Shown piece after piece: positions 1 to 8,809 of a stretch of 44,313 nt of DNA. The DNA lies in contig CAIQDX010000143.1 of the NCBI GenBank assembly GCA_903870685.1, positions 1 through 44,313 of the forward strand. The letters run 5' to 3'. Position numbers and translations under genes: made by a program. The notes beneath the pieces were generated by a model, which saw only the letters and a list, made by a program, of their open reading frames with translations, was not told the origin of the DNA and ran no database searches. How positions within the stretch are numbered: position 1 is the first letter of the stretch; each line of letters begins with the position of its first letter. This DNA is from an uncultured Chitinophagaceae bacterium. GTDB taxonomy: Bacteria; Bacteroidota; Bacteroidia; Chitinophagales; Chitinophagaceae.

Positions 1-986
1 ATTTTATTTGGATAAAATAAATTTTGTTCCAGCTGATAACTTTCTTCTTCGCCATTTATTTTTTTAAACGCCGTGATAAAAAATCCCTCGCCTTTTATTT
101 TATCAGGATAAAAACGATAACCGAATGCTTTATGTTTATCGCTTTCAACTTCAACAATATTCCAATCTTGATTTACTTGCAACTTGAAACTTGCAACTTG
201 TAATTTTTCAACCAACCAATCCAAAACATCTTCATCTTCCTGTTTCGAATAAGAACAAGTTGAATAAATTAAAATGCCGTTTTGTTTTAACGAAGGCAAC
301 ACATCGGCTACAATTCTTTGCTGACGCAGACTGCAGAGGTTTACATTTTCTTCACTCCATTCGTTGATGGCGTTTGGATCTTTACGAAACAATCCGCTGC
401 CGCTGCATGGTGCATCAATAACAATTACGTCAAAATAATTTTCTAATCGCTGAAAATCTTTTGGATCGTTATTAGTAACAACAACATTATCGGCTCCCCA
501 TTTAATTATATTTTCGGTTAAAATTGCCGCTCTCGATTTAATTACTTCGTTGCTTACAATTAATCCATCGGTAAAATATGAAGCAAGTAAAGTTGATTTA
601 CCGCCTGGTGCTGCACATAAGTCCAACACTTTTTTTTGTGTTGATGCACCAACCGTTTGTTTTAATACTTCCCATAAAAACATACTGCTTGCTTCCTGCA
701 CATAGTATGCGCCTGCATGAAATAATGGATCGAATGTGAATGACGGTCGTGATGATAAATAATAGCCGTGCGGACACCAGAGAATAGGAGAATCGATGTT
801 AAATGTTGAATGTTGAATGTTAAATGATGAAGCATTGCTTTCTGCCTCTTGCCACTTGCCTCTTGTCTTCTTTGGATTGATTCTTACCGATGTTACCTGT
901 TCTCCCGAAACATGCACTGCTTCGAAAGCCTTGCTGTTAAAGCCTTTTACGCCTTCTAATGATTTGATGAGTTGCGGTGGTAACAC
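1..986 (-). CDS. NOL1/NOP2/Sun-family rRNA cytosine-C5 methyltransferase, 3' end cut by window
   Basis: Transfers a methyl group from SAM to C5 of a cytosine in rRNA (RsmB/RsmF-type). Reading the minus strand from 986 gives an open frame that runs off the left edge. It has the SAM-binding motif VLDLCAAPGGKS, the motif IV cysteine in DAPCSGSGLFRKDP, and the catalytic-cysteine motif STCSYSKQED. I chose a GTG start at 986 because the family N-terminus (LPPQLIKSLEGVKGF, then SGEQVTSVRINP) begins there and no in-frame ATG lies upstream. The frame is uninterrupted, but three tandem tracts of 7-nt period lie inside it (175-202, 799-826, 844-864). The tracts at 799-826 and 844-864 encode a stretch between INPKK and the SPILWCPHGYY block that looks like an insertion. 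The substrate cytosine cannot be told from sequence. Confidence 0.9.
   Translation of the reverse strand, partial: MLPPQLIKSLEGVKGFNSKAFEAVHVSGEQVTSVRINPKKTRGKWQEAESNASSFNIQHSTFNIDSPILWCPHGYYLSSRPSFTFDPLFHAGAYYVQEASSMFLWEVLKQTVGASTQKKVLDLCAAPGGKSTLLASYFTDGLIVSNEVIKSRAAILTENIIKWGADNVVVTNNDPKDFQRLENYFDVIVIDAPCSGSGLFRKDPNAINEWSEENVNLCSLRQQRIVADVLPSLKQNGILIYSTCSYSKQEDEDVLDWLVEKLQVASFKLQVNQDWNIVEVESDKHKAFGYRFYPDKIKGEGFFITAFKKINGEEESYQLEQNLFYPNK
175..202. repeat. Heptamer tandem tract inside the methyltransferase gene
   Basis: Four 7-nt units, ACTTGCA ACTTGAA ACTTGCA ACTTGTA, lie in the coding region and read through in frame as a KLQVASFKLQV-like segment on the minus strand. Confidence 0.75.
799..826. 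repeat. Heptamer tandem tract inside the methyltransferase gene
   Basis: Four 7-nt units, TTAAATG TTGAATG TTGAATG TTAAATG, followed by a diverged fifth (ATGAAGC). On the coding strand they read NIQHSTFNI without breaking the frame. Confidence 0.75.
844..864. repeat. Heptamer tandem tract inside the methyltransferase gene
   Basis: Three 7-nt units, GCCTCTT GCCACTT GCCTCTT, total 21 bp, so the reading frame is kept. Confidence 0.65.
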
Positions 987-1045
987 GAAGCGAAGATAAG
1001 AGTTAGAATAACAAAAGAATGGATGAAAGAATTTGTATATTTTAA

Positions 1046-1092
1046 AATAAAAATGAGTCAATTATGTTCGTAATAATTGACTCATTTTTATT
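1046..1092 (-). terminator. Intrinsic terminator after the CocE/NonD gene
   Basis: Perfect 19-bp inverted repeat (1046-1064 with 1074-1092) around a 9-nt loop. Read on the minus strand the 3' arm ends in TTTTTATTTTAAAA. It would end transcription coming from the hydrolase gene at 1182-3023, before the methyltransferase start. Confidence 0.85.
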
Positions 1093-1111
1093 GTTAAATC
1101 TATTTCCAACC

Positions 1112-1170
1112 GTTGAAGAGTGCGACGCAACAACAGTTTCAATGAAATACAATTGCCGGCTACATAAAAA
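1112..1170 (-). repeat. Stop-codon-associated repeat, copy A
   Basis: 59-nt member of the dispersed family. On the minus strand it runs TTTTTATGTAGCCGGC, a middle containing TTGTATTTCATTGAAACT, then GTTGCGTCGCACTCTTCAAC. The T-run starts 11 nt after the stop codon of the hydrolase gene, same orientation. The middle closely matches copy G (33037-33095). Confidence 0.85.
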
Positions 1171-1181
1171 TTTTCATCATT

Positions 1182-3023
1182 TTATTTCAACACGGGCAAA
1201 ATTATTTTTGATTGATCGTGATATACGCGAATGGTTGATTTAATAAAATCAGAATCCTTGCAATGATAAATATCTAAGAATTGTTGCGGATTTCTATCCA
1301 CCAACGGAAACCATGTGCTTTGTATCTGCACCATGATGCGATGACCTTTTTGAAAGGTATGTGCCACATCGGGCAAAGTATATTTTACCTGCGTTGGTTT
1401 GTTGGGAATGAATGCTTCAGGTTTTTCGAAACTGTTTCTAAACTTGCCACGCATTACTTCGCCACGCACCAGCATTTGATAATCGTTCATCACATATTTA
1501 TCATCGTTGCCGTATTTAAAATTATCAGGAAAAACATCGATCAACTTTACAATAAAATCTGCATCGGTTGTTGAAATGCTAACCATTAAATCTGCAACTA
1601 ACGGTCCGGCTAATGTTACATCTTCGTTTAAAATTTCTGTTTGATAAGTTAACACATCTGTTCTGCGTGCAGCAAAACGTTGGTCATCATCCATGTATTC
1701 TCTTGTACGACCGGAATGCACAGGAGCCGTATAGGGAACGGGTTTCGAAGGATCGCTTATATATTCGGAAAAGCCTTTTTTATTTGAAGATTGAAATGAT
1801 AATTTATTATTTGCTTCTAAATAAATATTGGTCGGCTTCATTTCGTTTGGCGGCCATTGTGCAAACTGATGCCATTTATTTTCGCCGCTGAAAAAAATAT
1901 TTGCTTCTGCAATTTTATCAACCGAACCTTTTCCTTTTAAATAAAAATTAAAGAAAGGAACTTCAATATTTTGTGCATACCAATCGGCAGTATTACTTCC
2001 AAATTGAACATTGCCGAGATGTGTTCCATCGCCGCTTGCCCATTGACCATGATACCAAGGACCTAAAACTAATTTGTTATTATTTTTTGTTTTTGCCTCG
2101 ATGGCTTTATATAAATTTTGCGCTCCAAAAGCATCTTCGGCATCAAACAATCCACCCACTTCCAAAGTATTTATTGACGGCGAAATATGTTGTACAAAAT
2201 TTCTTGCGTTACGAGCTTTCCACCAAGCATCGTTGTTTGGATGTTTCATTAAATCGTTCCAAAATAAAATACTGTCGCCCATTAATTTTGAAAAATTTTG
2301 TAATGCACCTGTTCTTAAATAAAATTCATAATTATCATTTGTAGGAAGATCAAATCCTTTGGGGCCAATGGTTGTAGGCAACGGACGAGGTTTACCAAAA
2401 CCACTATAAAAAGAAAATCCATCTATCAACATGAAAGCACCGTTGTGATGAAAGTCGTCGCCCTGAAACCAATCGGTAACGGGAGCTTGCGGACTAACTG
2501 CTTTTATTGCAGGATGATTACTTAATGCAGCTTCGGTTGCATAAAATCCCGGATAAGAAATTCCTGACACACCAACATTGCCATTATTATTTTCGATATT
2601 ATTTATTAACCAATCAACGGTATCGTAAGTATCGCTTGCTTCATCAATATCATTATTTGTTTTTTTATTTTCGATGTAAGGACGAACATCAACAAATGTT
2701 CCTTCACTCATCCAACGACCCCGAACATCTTGTCGCACCAAAATATAACCTTCTTTCATGTAAGCTTTATTCAAATTAGAATAACCACGAGGAAAAGAAC
2801 CTTCGCCATAAGGTGAACATGAATATGGTGTACGGTTTAATAAGAAGGGATGTTTTTCTGATCGATCGTTTGGAATATAAATAGCAGTGAATAATTTAAC
2901 GCCGTCACGCATTTTAATGTACACTTCTTTTTTTGTGTAGTTAGCATGCGCCCAAACCGAATCTATATTTTGTGCGATGCTGATGAATGGAAGCAATAAT
3001 AAAACAAATAATAATTTTTTCAT
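1182..3023 (-). CDS. Secreted CocE/NonD-family hydrolase (X-Pro dipeptidyl-peptidase S15-like)
   Basis: Predicted serine hydrolase acting on amide or ester bonds outside the cytoplasm. The 613-aa product starts with a signal peptide (MKKLLFVLLLLPFISIAQ). The alpha/beta-hydrolase core has the nucleophile motif GISYPG (Ser about 156), a likely catalytic Asp in GGLFDAEDAF and His in GPWYHGQW. The C-terminal third, after about residue 400, resembles the jelly-roll PepX_C domain (MVQIQSTWFPLVDRNPQQF near the end). Members of this family include alpha-amino-acid ester hydrolases, glutaryl-7-ACA acylases, cocaine esterase and X-Pro peptidases; the substrate here cannot be assigned. The gene stands alone, with repeat A and a strong terminator behind it. 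Confidence 0.88.
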   Translation of the reverse strand: MKKLLFVLLLLPFISIAQNIDSVWAHANYTKKEVYIKMRDGVKLFTAIYIPNDRSEKHPFLLNRTPYSCSPYGEGSFPRGYSNLNKAYMKEGYILVRQDVRGRWMSEGTFVDVRPYIENKKTNNDIDEASDTYDTVDWLINNIENNNGNVGVSGISYPGFYATEAALSNHPAIKAVSPQAPVTDWFQGDDFHHNGAFMLIDGFSFYSGFGKPRPLPTTIGPKGFDLPTNDNYEFYLRTGALQNFSKLMGDSILFWNDLMKHPNNDAWWKARNARNFVQHISPSINTLEVGGLFDAEDAFGAQNLYKAIEAKTKNNNKLVLGPWYHGQWASGDGTHLGNVQFGSNTADWYAQNIEVPFFNFYLKGKGSVDKIAEANIFFSGENKWHQFAQWPPNEMKPTNIYLEANNKLSFQSSNKKGFSEYISDPSKPVPYTAPVHSGRTREYMDDDQRFAARRTDVLTYQTEILNEDVTLAGPLVADLMVSISTTDADFIVKLIDVFPDNFKYGNDDKYVMNDYQMLVRGEVMRGKFRNSFEKPEAFIPNKPTQVKYTLPDVAHTFQKGHRIMVQIQSTWFPLVDRNPQQFLDIYHCKDSDFIKSTIRVYHDQSKIILPVLK

Positions 3024-3153
3024 GGTGTTTTAATTTTTGAGAAGATTGAAAGTAAGGAAGATTGTTGGAAAATAAAATAATAAAGTGAAGTCATGCACAC
3101 AAAGTTGCATGGCGAAAATACTATGCAAGAAAAAGTTCAATATATTTTCAGGC

Positions 3154-3212
3154 GTTGAAGAGTGCGACGCAACCTAAGCCACATCGATGTTTCAGAAGCA
3201 GGTAACAAAAAA
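3154..3212 (-). repeat. Stop-codon-associated repeat, copy B
   Basis: 59 nt. On the minus strand TTTTTTGTTACC follows the pntB stop codon (3213-3215) with no intervening base, and the element ends in GTTGCGTCGCACTCTTCAAC. The middle contains GTGGCTTAG, like copy I. Confidence 0.85.
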
Positions 3213-4643
3213 TTAAATATTCTTAATCTCGGTAATTAATTTTTGCAATGCAGCTTTTGCATCGCCGAAAAGCATGGAAGTTTTTGGTTGATAGAAAAGA
3301 TCGTTTTCAATTCCGGCATAACCCGGTTTCATGCTTCGTTTATTAACGATAACAGTTTTTGCTTGTTCAACTTCTAATATCGGCATACCATAAATTGGTG
3401 ATGATGGATCATTTTTAGCAGCAGGATTTACTACATCATTCGCACCAAGAATTAAAACAACATCAGTTGATTTAAATTCATCATTGGCATATTCCATTTC
3501 CATTAATTTATCATAACTCACATCAGCTTCGGCTAATAAAACATTCATGTGGCCAGGCATACGACCAGCAACAGGATGAATGGCATATTTAACTTCCACT
3601 CCTTTTTCTTCCAATAATTTTTCTAATTCATGACAAGTATGTTGTGCCTGTGCAACAGCTAATCCATAACCGGGAACTATAAAAACTTTCTTTGCATAAC
3701 TCATCAACATAGCCGCATCAGTAACAGAAATTTCTTTATAGCTGCCCGCTTGTTTTGCAGGGCCACCGGCCACTGCATTTGATGAACCAAAATTGCCAAT
3801 CAATACATTCATTAAACTTCTGTTCATGGCTTTGCACATCAACATCGTTAATAAAGTTCCTGCAGCACCAACTAAAATACCACCAGTCAACATTACTTTA
3901 TTGTTGTATAAAAATCCACCACATGCAGCAGCAACACCGGTAAAAGAATTTAATAATGAAATTACAACAGGCATATCAGCACCACCAATTGGCAAGACGA
4001 ACATGATACCATACACCAATGCAGAAAGCATGGTAATTAAAAACCAAATATTAGTAACGGGCGTATTTGACCAATAAGTTAGTCCTGCAACAGTTGCTAC
4101 AAAAGCTAACATCAATAAGTTAACAATATGCTGACCTTTAAAAGTAAAATCTTTGATACGACCATTTAATTTTCCCCAGGCGATCATACTTCCCGCAAAA
4201 GAAACACCACCAATAATTGCACCCGCACTGATAGTAATATAATGACCGATTGGAACAACAGCTGCAAAACTATTTTCATCTAATCTAAATTCGCGGTACA
4301 CATGATCGAACTCAACTGCAGAAATTAATGCAGCACATGCACCACCCATTCCGTTAAATAAACTTACCATTTCAGGCATTGCTGTCATCTTCACTTTTTT
4401 TGCAGCCAATGTACCTACCACAGAACCAATAATTAATCCTGAGAATATCCAAACATAATTGTGTAATCCTTGTCCATCTTCAGTTTGATACAAAAAGATA
4501 GTAGCTAAAATAGCAATGGTCATACCACCTGCTGCAATTAAATTTCCTTTGCGTGCAGCAGCCGGATTGGATAACATTTTTAATCCGAGGATAAAAGTTA
4601 CTGAACCAATGATGTAAGCAATTGTTAGTATATCGAGTTGCAT
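3213..4643 (-). CDS. pntB: Proton-translocating NAD(P)+ transhydrogenase, beta subunit
   Basis: Membrane and NADP(H)-binding subunit that couples hydride transfer between NADH and NADP+ to proton entry, supplying NADPH. Residues 1-290 are a series of about nine hydrophobic helices (for example LDILTIAYIIGSVTFILGL and LITMLSALVYGIMFVLPIGG). Residues 310-476 are the soluble NADP domain, with VFIVPGYGLAVAQAQH, HPVAGRMPGHMNVLLAEA, DVVLILGANDVVNPAA, and NKRSMKPGYAGIENDLFY near the end. The 476-aa length is normal for PntB. It is the last gene of pntAa-pntAb-pntB, 33 nt after pntAb, and its stop codon directly abuts repeat B. Confidence 0.97.
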   Translation of the reverse strand: MQLDILTIAYIIGSVTFILGLKMLSNPAAARKGNLIAAGGMTIAILATIFLYQTEDGQGLHNYVWIFSGLIIGSVVGTLAAKKVKMTAMPEMVSLFNGMGGACAALISAVEFDHVYREFRLDENSFAAVVPIGHYITISAGAIIGGVSFAGSMIAWGKLNGRIKDFTFKGQHIVNLLMLAFVATVAGLTYWSNTPVTNIWFLITMLSALVYGIMFVLPIGGADMPVVISLLNSFTGVAAACGGFLYNNKVMLTGGILVGAAGTLLTMLMCKAMNRSLMNVLIGNFGSSNAVAGGPAKQAGSYKEISVTDAAMLMSYAKKVFIVPGYGLAVAQAQHTCHELEKLLEEKGVEVKYAIHPVAGRMPGHMNVLLAEADVSYDKLMEMEYANDEFKSTDVVLILGANDVVNPAAKNDPSSPIYGMPILEVEQAKTVIVNKRSMKPGYAGIENDLFYQPKTSMLFGDAKAALQKLITEIKNI

Positions 4644-4676
4644 AATTTCTTGTAATTAAGTAATTGAATGATTCTT

Positions 4677-4985
4677 TTATTTTTTCTTTTTAAACATTTC
4701 CAGCATTCTGTCGGTTACCACAAATCCACCTACAACATTTAATGTTCCTAACACAACTGCAAGAAACCCTAATACCAATGCTAAATAATTATCATCGCTG
4801 GCTTTGCCCATAACGATGATGGCACCAATAATTACCACACCATGAATGGCGTTTGCACCACTCATTAATGGCGTATGCAAAACACTTGGTACACGACCAA
4901 TTACTTCGATACCGAGAAACACCATCAGTATCACGATGTAGATCATCTGCTGATTTTCGGTTATAAGTTTTAGAATATTTTCCAT
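4677..4985 (-). CDS. pntAb: NAD(P)+ transhydrogenase, alpha subunit 2 (membrane part)
   Basis: 102-aa membrane subunit corresponding to the C-terminal hydrophobic part of a full-length PntA. Three or four membrane helices are visible: residues 14-30, 40-62 (GANAIHGVVIIGAIIVMG) and 68-92 (YLALVLGFLAVVLGTLNVVGGFVVTD). The VLHTPLMSGANAIHG motif is typical of this domain. A separate gene for this part matches the three-gene layout known from Rhodospirillum rubrum, rather than the fused PntA of E. coli. It lies 111 nt after pntAa, and that gap holds repeat C. Confidence 0.96.
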   Translation of the reverse strand: MENILKLITENQQMIYIVILMVFLGIEVIGRVPSVLHTPLMSGANAIHGVVIIGAIIVMGKASDDNYLALVLGFLAVVLGTLNVVGGFVVTDRMLEMFKKKK

Positions 4986-5035
4986 TGATATTTTTTATTT
5001 GAGATTTATAATTTTTAGTTCAGCATTTTAATTCA

Positions 5036-5096
5036 GTACAAGTGTGCGACGCAACTGCAGCCTCATTCTTATTCAACAACTTGCAACCAAAATATT
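5036..5096 (-). repeat. Stop-codon-associated repeat, copy C (diverged T-run end)
   Basis: Contains a perfect GTTGCGTCGCACACTTGTAC block (complement of 5036-5055). The opposite end, next to the pntAa stop codon at 5097-5099, is degenerate (AATATTTTGGTTGCAAG instead of a clean T-run). It lies between two genes of one operon. Confidence 0.8.
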
Positions 5097-6224
5097 TTAT
5101 ACTAATAAACTTTTCACTCTATCGCTCACTACTTCACCGTTATAAGTAATGCAACAGCCTTTTACAATATCATCTTCAAAATTTAAATTCAATGCACCCT
5201 CTTTGGTAATGATGAGTTGTAAAAAATTAATTACATTTTTGCCATACATTTTACTTGCATCAAAAGGCATTCCGCCCGGTAAATTACTGTTACCCAAAAT
5301 GGTTACACCATTAGTTGTAACAATAGTTTCGTTATTTTTTGTAAGCGGTGTGTTGCCACCAGTTGCAGCAGCAAGATCAATAATTACACTTCCGTTTTTC
5401 AATGACGCGATCATTGCATCTGTTAATAATATCGGTGCTTTCTTTCCGGGAATTTGTGCAGTAGTAATAATGATATCTGCTTTGGCAACAGCTTCTGCAA
5501 TGCGTGCCTGTTGTTTTTGTTTGTATTCTTCTGTTTGTTCAACTGCATAACCACCGGCTTTGCTGGCATCGGCTGCACCTTCTACTTCAACAAACTTTGC
5601 ACCGAGGCTCATTACTTCTTCTTTTACAGCAGGGCGAGTATCAAAAACTTCTATAACAGCACCCAAACGTTTTGCAGTAGCAATGGCTTGCAATCCTGCA
5701 ACACCGGCACCAAGAATTAAAACTTTTGCAGGAGGAATACTTCCGGCAGCCGTCATGAACATTGGAAAATATCTTGGAAATAAAGTTGATGCCAATAACA
5801 CCGCACGATAACCGGCAATGTTAGCCTGACTGCTTAACACATCCATGCTTTGTGCACGAGTTGTACGAGGAATAGTGTCAAGACTAAACGAAGAAATATT
5901 TTTACTTGCCCACTCTTTCATCGTTGCAAAACTGAATAAAGGTTGAAACACGCCAATCAATACAGCATTGGTTTTCAGCGATGCAATTTCATTTGAGGGC
6001 AAAGTGTTGATCGAAAAAATTAAATCGCTTTGTTGCAAGATGTCTTGCCGATTTACAACTTTAATTCCTTTGGCAATATAGGCTTCATTCGATGCAAATG
6101 CAGAAATTCCTGCGCCATCTTCCACCCATACTTCTACATTTTTTTTTAGTAAAGTTTCGGCCTGTTCGGGCAATAATGAAACTCTGTTTTCTTCTTTCGG
6201 TTCTTTAAGAATTGATGCAATCAT
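5097..6224 (-). CDS. pntAa: NAD(P)+ transhydrogenase, alpha subunit 1 (NAD-binding)
   Basis: Soluble NAD(H)-binding domain I of the transhydrogenase, related to alanine dehydrogenase. The 375-aa product has the N-terminal MIASILKEPKEENRVSLLPEQ, the RTTRAQSMDVLSSQANIAGYRAV segment characteristic of the family, the Rossmann dinucleotide motif VLILGAGVAGLQAIATAKRLGA (about residues 168-189), and ADIIITTAQIPGKKAPILL. No hydrophobic C-terminal helices are present; these are supplied by the separate pntAb. First gene of the operon. Confidence 0.96.
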   Translation of the reverse strand: MIASILKEPKEENRVSLLPEQAETLLKKNVEVWVEDGAGISAFASNEAYIAKGIKVVNRQDILQQSDLIFSINTLPSNEIASLKTNAVLIGVFQPLFSFATMKEWASKNISSFSLDTIPRTTRAQSMDVLSSQANIAGYRAVLLASTLFPRYFPMFMTAAGSIPPAKVLILGAGVAGLQAIATAKRLGAVIEVFDTRPAVKEEVMSLGAKFVEVEGAADASKAGGYAVEQTEEYKQKQQARIAEAVAKADIIITTAQIPGKKAPILLTDAMIASLKNGSVIIDLAAATGGNTPLTKNNETIVTTNGVTILGNSNLPGGMPFDASKMYGKNVINFLQLIITKEGALNLNFEDDIVKGCCITYNGEVVSDRVKSLLV

Positions 6225-6326
6225 TCTATAAAATTATTGGTGGCGAAAATATTGCATTTAACTCAAGTAAAAATGACATTCATCATCCGGTTCTAAAAAT
6301 GTGGAAGATTATGTTAGCAAACTATA

Positions 6327-6386
6327 TTTTTTGTTGTCCAAACCTTCGGATAAGAGTCAAGCTGCTGTTGCGTCGCACTCTTGTAC
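6327..6386 (+). repeat. Stop-codon-associated repeat, copy D (orientation opposite to neighbours)
   Basis: 60 nt, TTTTTTGTTG at 6327-6336 through GTTGCGTCGCACTCTTGTAC at 6367-6386. Unlike most copies its T-run does not follow a stop codon. Instead the GTAC end points at the 3' end of the minus-strand methyltransferase gene, 20 nt away. Confidence 0.85.
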
Positions 6387-6406
6387 TGTATAACAAGATT
6401 CAGCTT

Positions 6407-7204
6407 TTAAAACCGCACAGAAAAATGCTGCTTAACTTTAAATTCATCTCGCAATAAAACAATACCTATAAAAAACAAATCGATCGTCATGGTTATCGAT
6501 GAATGATTTTGTATTTGTTGCCAGGCGGCTTCCATTTCTTTGCTCCAATGAATATCATCTAAAATTATAATGGAATAATTATTTGACTTTGCAAGTATTT
6601 GTTCAAAATAATTGATTGTTGGTTGGTAACGATGATTGCCATCAATAAAAACAAAGTCAATCATCGATAAATTCGAAAGTATTGAAAATAAAGTATCATC
6701 AAAATTTCCTTCAATCATTTCAATATTATTCAGTTTTAATTTACTAAAATTTTCTTTGGCAATCTTCGCAACAGCAGATGCACCTTCCAAAGTAATAATA
6801 TTTGCATCTGGTTTTGCCGATGCCAAATAAGAAGTGGTTATACCAAATGAAGTTCCCAATTCTACAATCGTTTTTGGTTGATAATGATCAACCATCCGAA
6901 ATAATAATTGAGAATATTTTTTTGGCTTGAGTGATGATCTTGCAATGGATGCAACAGTTCGTTCTTTGTTTTTTATTACTCTTGATCCGGCACCAAAATC
7001 TACAACACTTAATTTATTTTGATTGAATAATAATGATTGTCTGATTCTTTCAATCGAATCATAAGCATAAAAATTTCTTTTATCATTCAGCACTTCTTCA
7101 ATCAGCTCAAATACAAATGGGGAGTGCATTCCATGACCTTTACTATTTGATGCTTTCAAATAATAATTCAGATATTTTAAAACTAATTGTGTTTTGGAAT
7201 ACAT
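6407..7204 (-). CDS. Class I SAM-dependent methyltransferase (Methyltransf_24-like)
   Basis: Predicted small-molecule O-methyltransferase of unknown substrate. The SAM-binding glycine motif is VELGTSFGITTSYLA (about residues 112-126), followed by the acidic residue in ITLEGA and a FVFIDGNHRYQPTINYFEQIL segment typical of the Methyltransf_24/CmoM-like fold. It is about 265 aa counted from the ATG at 7204; a TTG two codons upstream is possible but less likely. The start lies 20 nt after the dihydrofolate reductase stop, so it is probably the last gene of a thyA-folA-methyltransferase unit. No functional link to folate is evident. Confidence 0.8.
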   Translation of the reverse strand: MYSKTQLVLKYLNYYLKASNSKGHGMHSPFVFELIEEVLNDKRNFYAYDSIERIRQSLLFNQNKLSVVDFGAGSRVIKNKERTVASIARSSLKPKKYSQLLFRMVDHYQPKTIVELGTSFGITTSYLASAKPDANIITLEGASAVAKIAKENFSKLKLNNIEMIEGNFDDTLFSILSNLSMIDFVFIDGNHRYQPTINYFEQILAKSNNYSIIILDDIHWSKEMEAAWQQIQNHSSITMTIDLFFIGIVLLRDEFKVKQHFSVRF

Positions 7205-7224
7205 TATCAATAAATTCTTTCAAA

Positions 7225-7719
7225 CTATTTATGCTTCCATAATTGAAAGCTGAATGGATAAGCATGTTTGGCATCGGCAGGAAATTCTGTATCAGATTCC
7301 ATTTGCCATTTATTCGCATTTATCTCAGGAAAAAAAGTATCGCCATCAATTTCAGCATGCACCCTGGTCAAATAAATTTTTTGAGCTTTTGCAATTGCTT
7401 CTTTATAAATTTCACCACCACCGGCAACAAATAATTCTTTATAAGCATGAGATTTTGCTAAGCTAATTGCTTCGTTCAAAGAATGTACAACTGTTACACC
7501 AACTGCATTCCAATCTTTTTGTCGTGTAATAATAATATTAAATCTTCCGGGTAAAGGTTTATTCCCTAGCGATTCAAAAGTTTTTCTGCCCATCGCAACA
7601 GCATTACCCCAAGTTGTGTTCTTAAAGAATTTAAGATCCTTTGGTAATTTCCAAAGCAACTGATTATTGTTGCCAATGGCATTGTTTGTAGAAGCTGCAA
7701 CTATAAGTGAAATGAACAT
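7225..7719 (-). CDS. folA: Dihydrofolate reductase
   Basis: Reduces dihydrofolate to tetrahydrofolate with NADPH, regenerating the cofactor used up by the neighbouring thymidylate synthase. The 164-aa length is normal. Family features: the N-terminal SLIVAASTNNAIGNNNQLLWKLPKDLKFFKN (substrate-binding acidic residue replaced in position by the usual Asp of LPKDLK), the NADPH-binding AMGRKTFESLGNKPLPGR, VAGGGEIYKEAI, and the C-terminal PFSFQLWKHK. It sits 67 nt after thyA, separated by a heptamer repeat tract, and both read on the minus strand. Confidence 0.96.
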   Translation of the reverse strand: MFISLIVAASTNNAIGNNNQLLWKLPKDLKFFKNTTWGNAVAMGRKTFESLGNKPLPGRFNIIITRQKDWNAVGVTVVHSLNEAISLAKSHAYKELFVAGGGEIYKEAIAKAQKIYLTRVHAEIDGDTFFPEINANKWQMESDTEFPADAKHAYPFSFQLWKHK

Positions 7720-7722
7720 TTG

Positions 7723-7787
7723 AATTAAAAATTAAGAATTGAAAATTAAGAATTGAATGCGATGAATAATTATTAATTATTAATTAT
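7723..7787. repeat. Two adjacent heptamer tandem tracts between thyA and folA
   Basis: 7723-7757 is five 7-nt units alternating AATTAAR and AATTGAA. 7767-7787 is three perfect TAATTAT units, the last touching the thyA stop codon. They fill nearly the whole gap between the two genes. Confidence 0.8.
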
Positions 7788-8581
7788 CAAATTGCCACCG
7801 GTGCTTTTATATGAGGATGAAATTGATAATTTTCTAATGTAAAATCTTCAAATTTAAAATCGTAAATATTTTTTACATCAGCATTTATTTTCATCGTTGG
7901 TAATGGATACAACTCCCGTGATAATTGAAGTTGGGCTTGCTCTATATGATTGTTGTATAAATGAACATCACCAAATGTGTGAACAAAATCGCCGTATTGC
8001 AAATCGCAAACTTGAGCAATCATCATCGTTAATAAACAATATGATGCTATATTAAAAGGAACACCTAAAAATACATCCGCACTACGTTGATATAATTGGC
8101 AACTTAATTTTCCATCAGCAACATAAAATTGAAATAAAGAATGACAAGGCATTAATGCCATCTTTGGTAATTCAGCAACATTCCATGCACTAATTATTAA
8201 TCTTCTGCTATCAGGATTATTTTTTATTTGGTTTACAATATCCGTAACCTGATCAACTACAATTCCATTGGCACCTTCCCAACTACGCCATTGTTTGCCA
8301 TACACAGGACCAAGTTCTCCATTTGCATCAGCCCACTCATTCCAAATATTCACACCATGTTCATTCAAATATTTAATATTAGTATCTCCATTTAAAAACC
8401 AAAGCAATTCGTAAATGATACTTTTAAGATGAAGTTTTTTAGTTGTTACCATCGGAAAACCTTTCTGCAGATCGAATCGCATTTGATAACCAAAACAACT
8501 GATAGTTCCTGTTCCGGTACGATCGGTTTTTGAAACGCCATTTTCTAAAATATGCCTAAGTAACTGATGATATTGTTGCAT
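7787..8581 (-). CDS. thyA: Thymidylate synthase
   Basis: Methylates dUMP to dTMP using methylene-tetrahydrofolate and releases dihydrofolate. The 264-aa length is that of the E. coli-type enzyme. Visible signatures: [21 protein letters not shown] (phosphate-binding Arg), [23 protein letters not shown], the catalytic cysteine in [36 protein letters not shown], and [15 protein letters not shown]. First gene of a minus-strand unit with folA, a common pairing that closes the folate cycle. Confidence 0.98.
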   Translation of the reverse strand: MQQYHQLLRHILENGVSKTDRTGTGTISCFGYQMRFDLQKGFPMVTTKKLHLKSIIYELLWFLNGDTNIKYLNEHGVNIWNEWADANGELGPVYGKQWRSWEGANGIVVDQVTDIVNQIKNNPDSRRLIISAWNVAELPKMALMPCHSLFQFYVADGKLSCQLYQRSADVFLGVPFNIASYCLLTMMIAQVCDLQYGDFVHTFGDVHLYNNHIEQAQLQLSRELYPLPTMKINADVKNIYDFKFEDFTLENYQFHPHIKAPVAI

Positions 8582-8689
8582 GTTGCAAAGTAAACAACAT
8601 GCAAAGAAAATAGAAGAATTAAATTTTTGTTGGGGATTATCTGTTAATTAAAGTTTGTAAACTGAACATGATATAAGCCACAAAATGAT

Positions 8690-8729
8690 GTAGTCGTATT
8701 CGTTACAGAAACCACAAAATATTTGTAGT
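8690..8729. promoter_or_regulatory. Candidate regulator sites upstream of the histidine kinase
   Basis: 8690-8706 is GTAGTCG-N5-GTTAC, which recurs with the same spacing at 17058-17074 just after the second regulator gene. 8711-8729 is an 8-3-8 inverted repeat (ACCACAAA / TTTGTAGT) with one mismatch. NarL-type regulators often bind inverted repeats, so these could be targets of the adjacent regulators. This is inference only. Confidence 0.3.
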
Positions 8730-8809
8730 TTAAAAATAAAGAAATTACTTTCACAATAAGAAGTTTCAAAGTATTCTTCTCAGAAGCATAATCCAATAAT
8801 TTCTATTCT

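Noticed and set aside
817-999. 60-residue plus-strand ORF near the left edge
   Set aside because: It is antisense to the rRNA methyltransferase gene, whose protein motifs are unmistakable on the minus strand.
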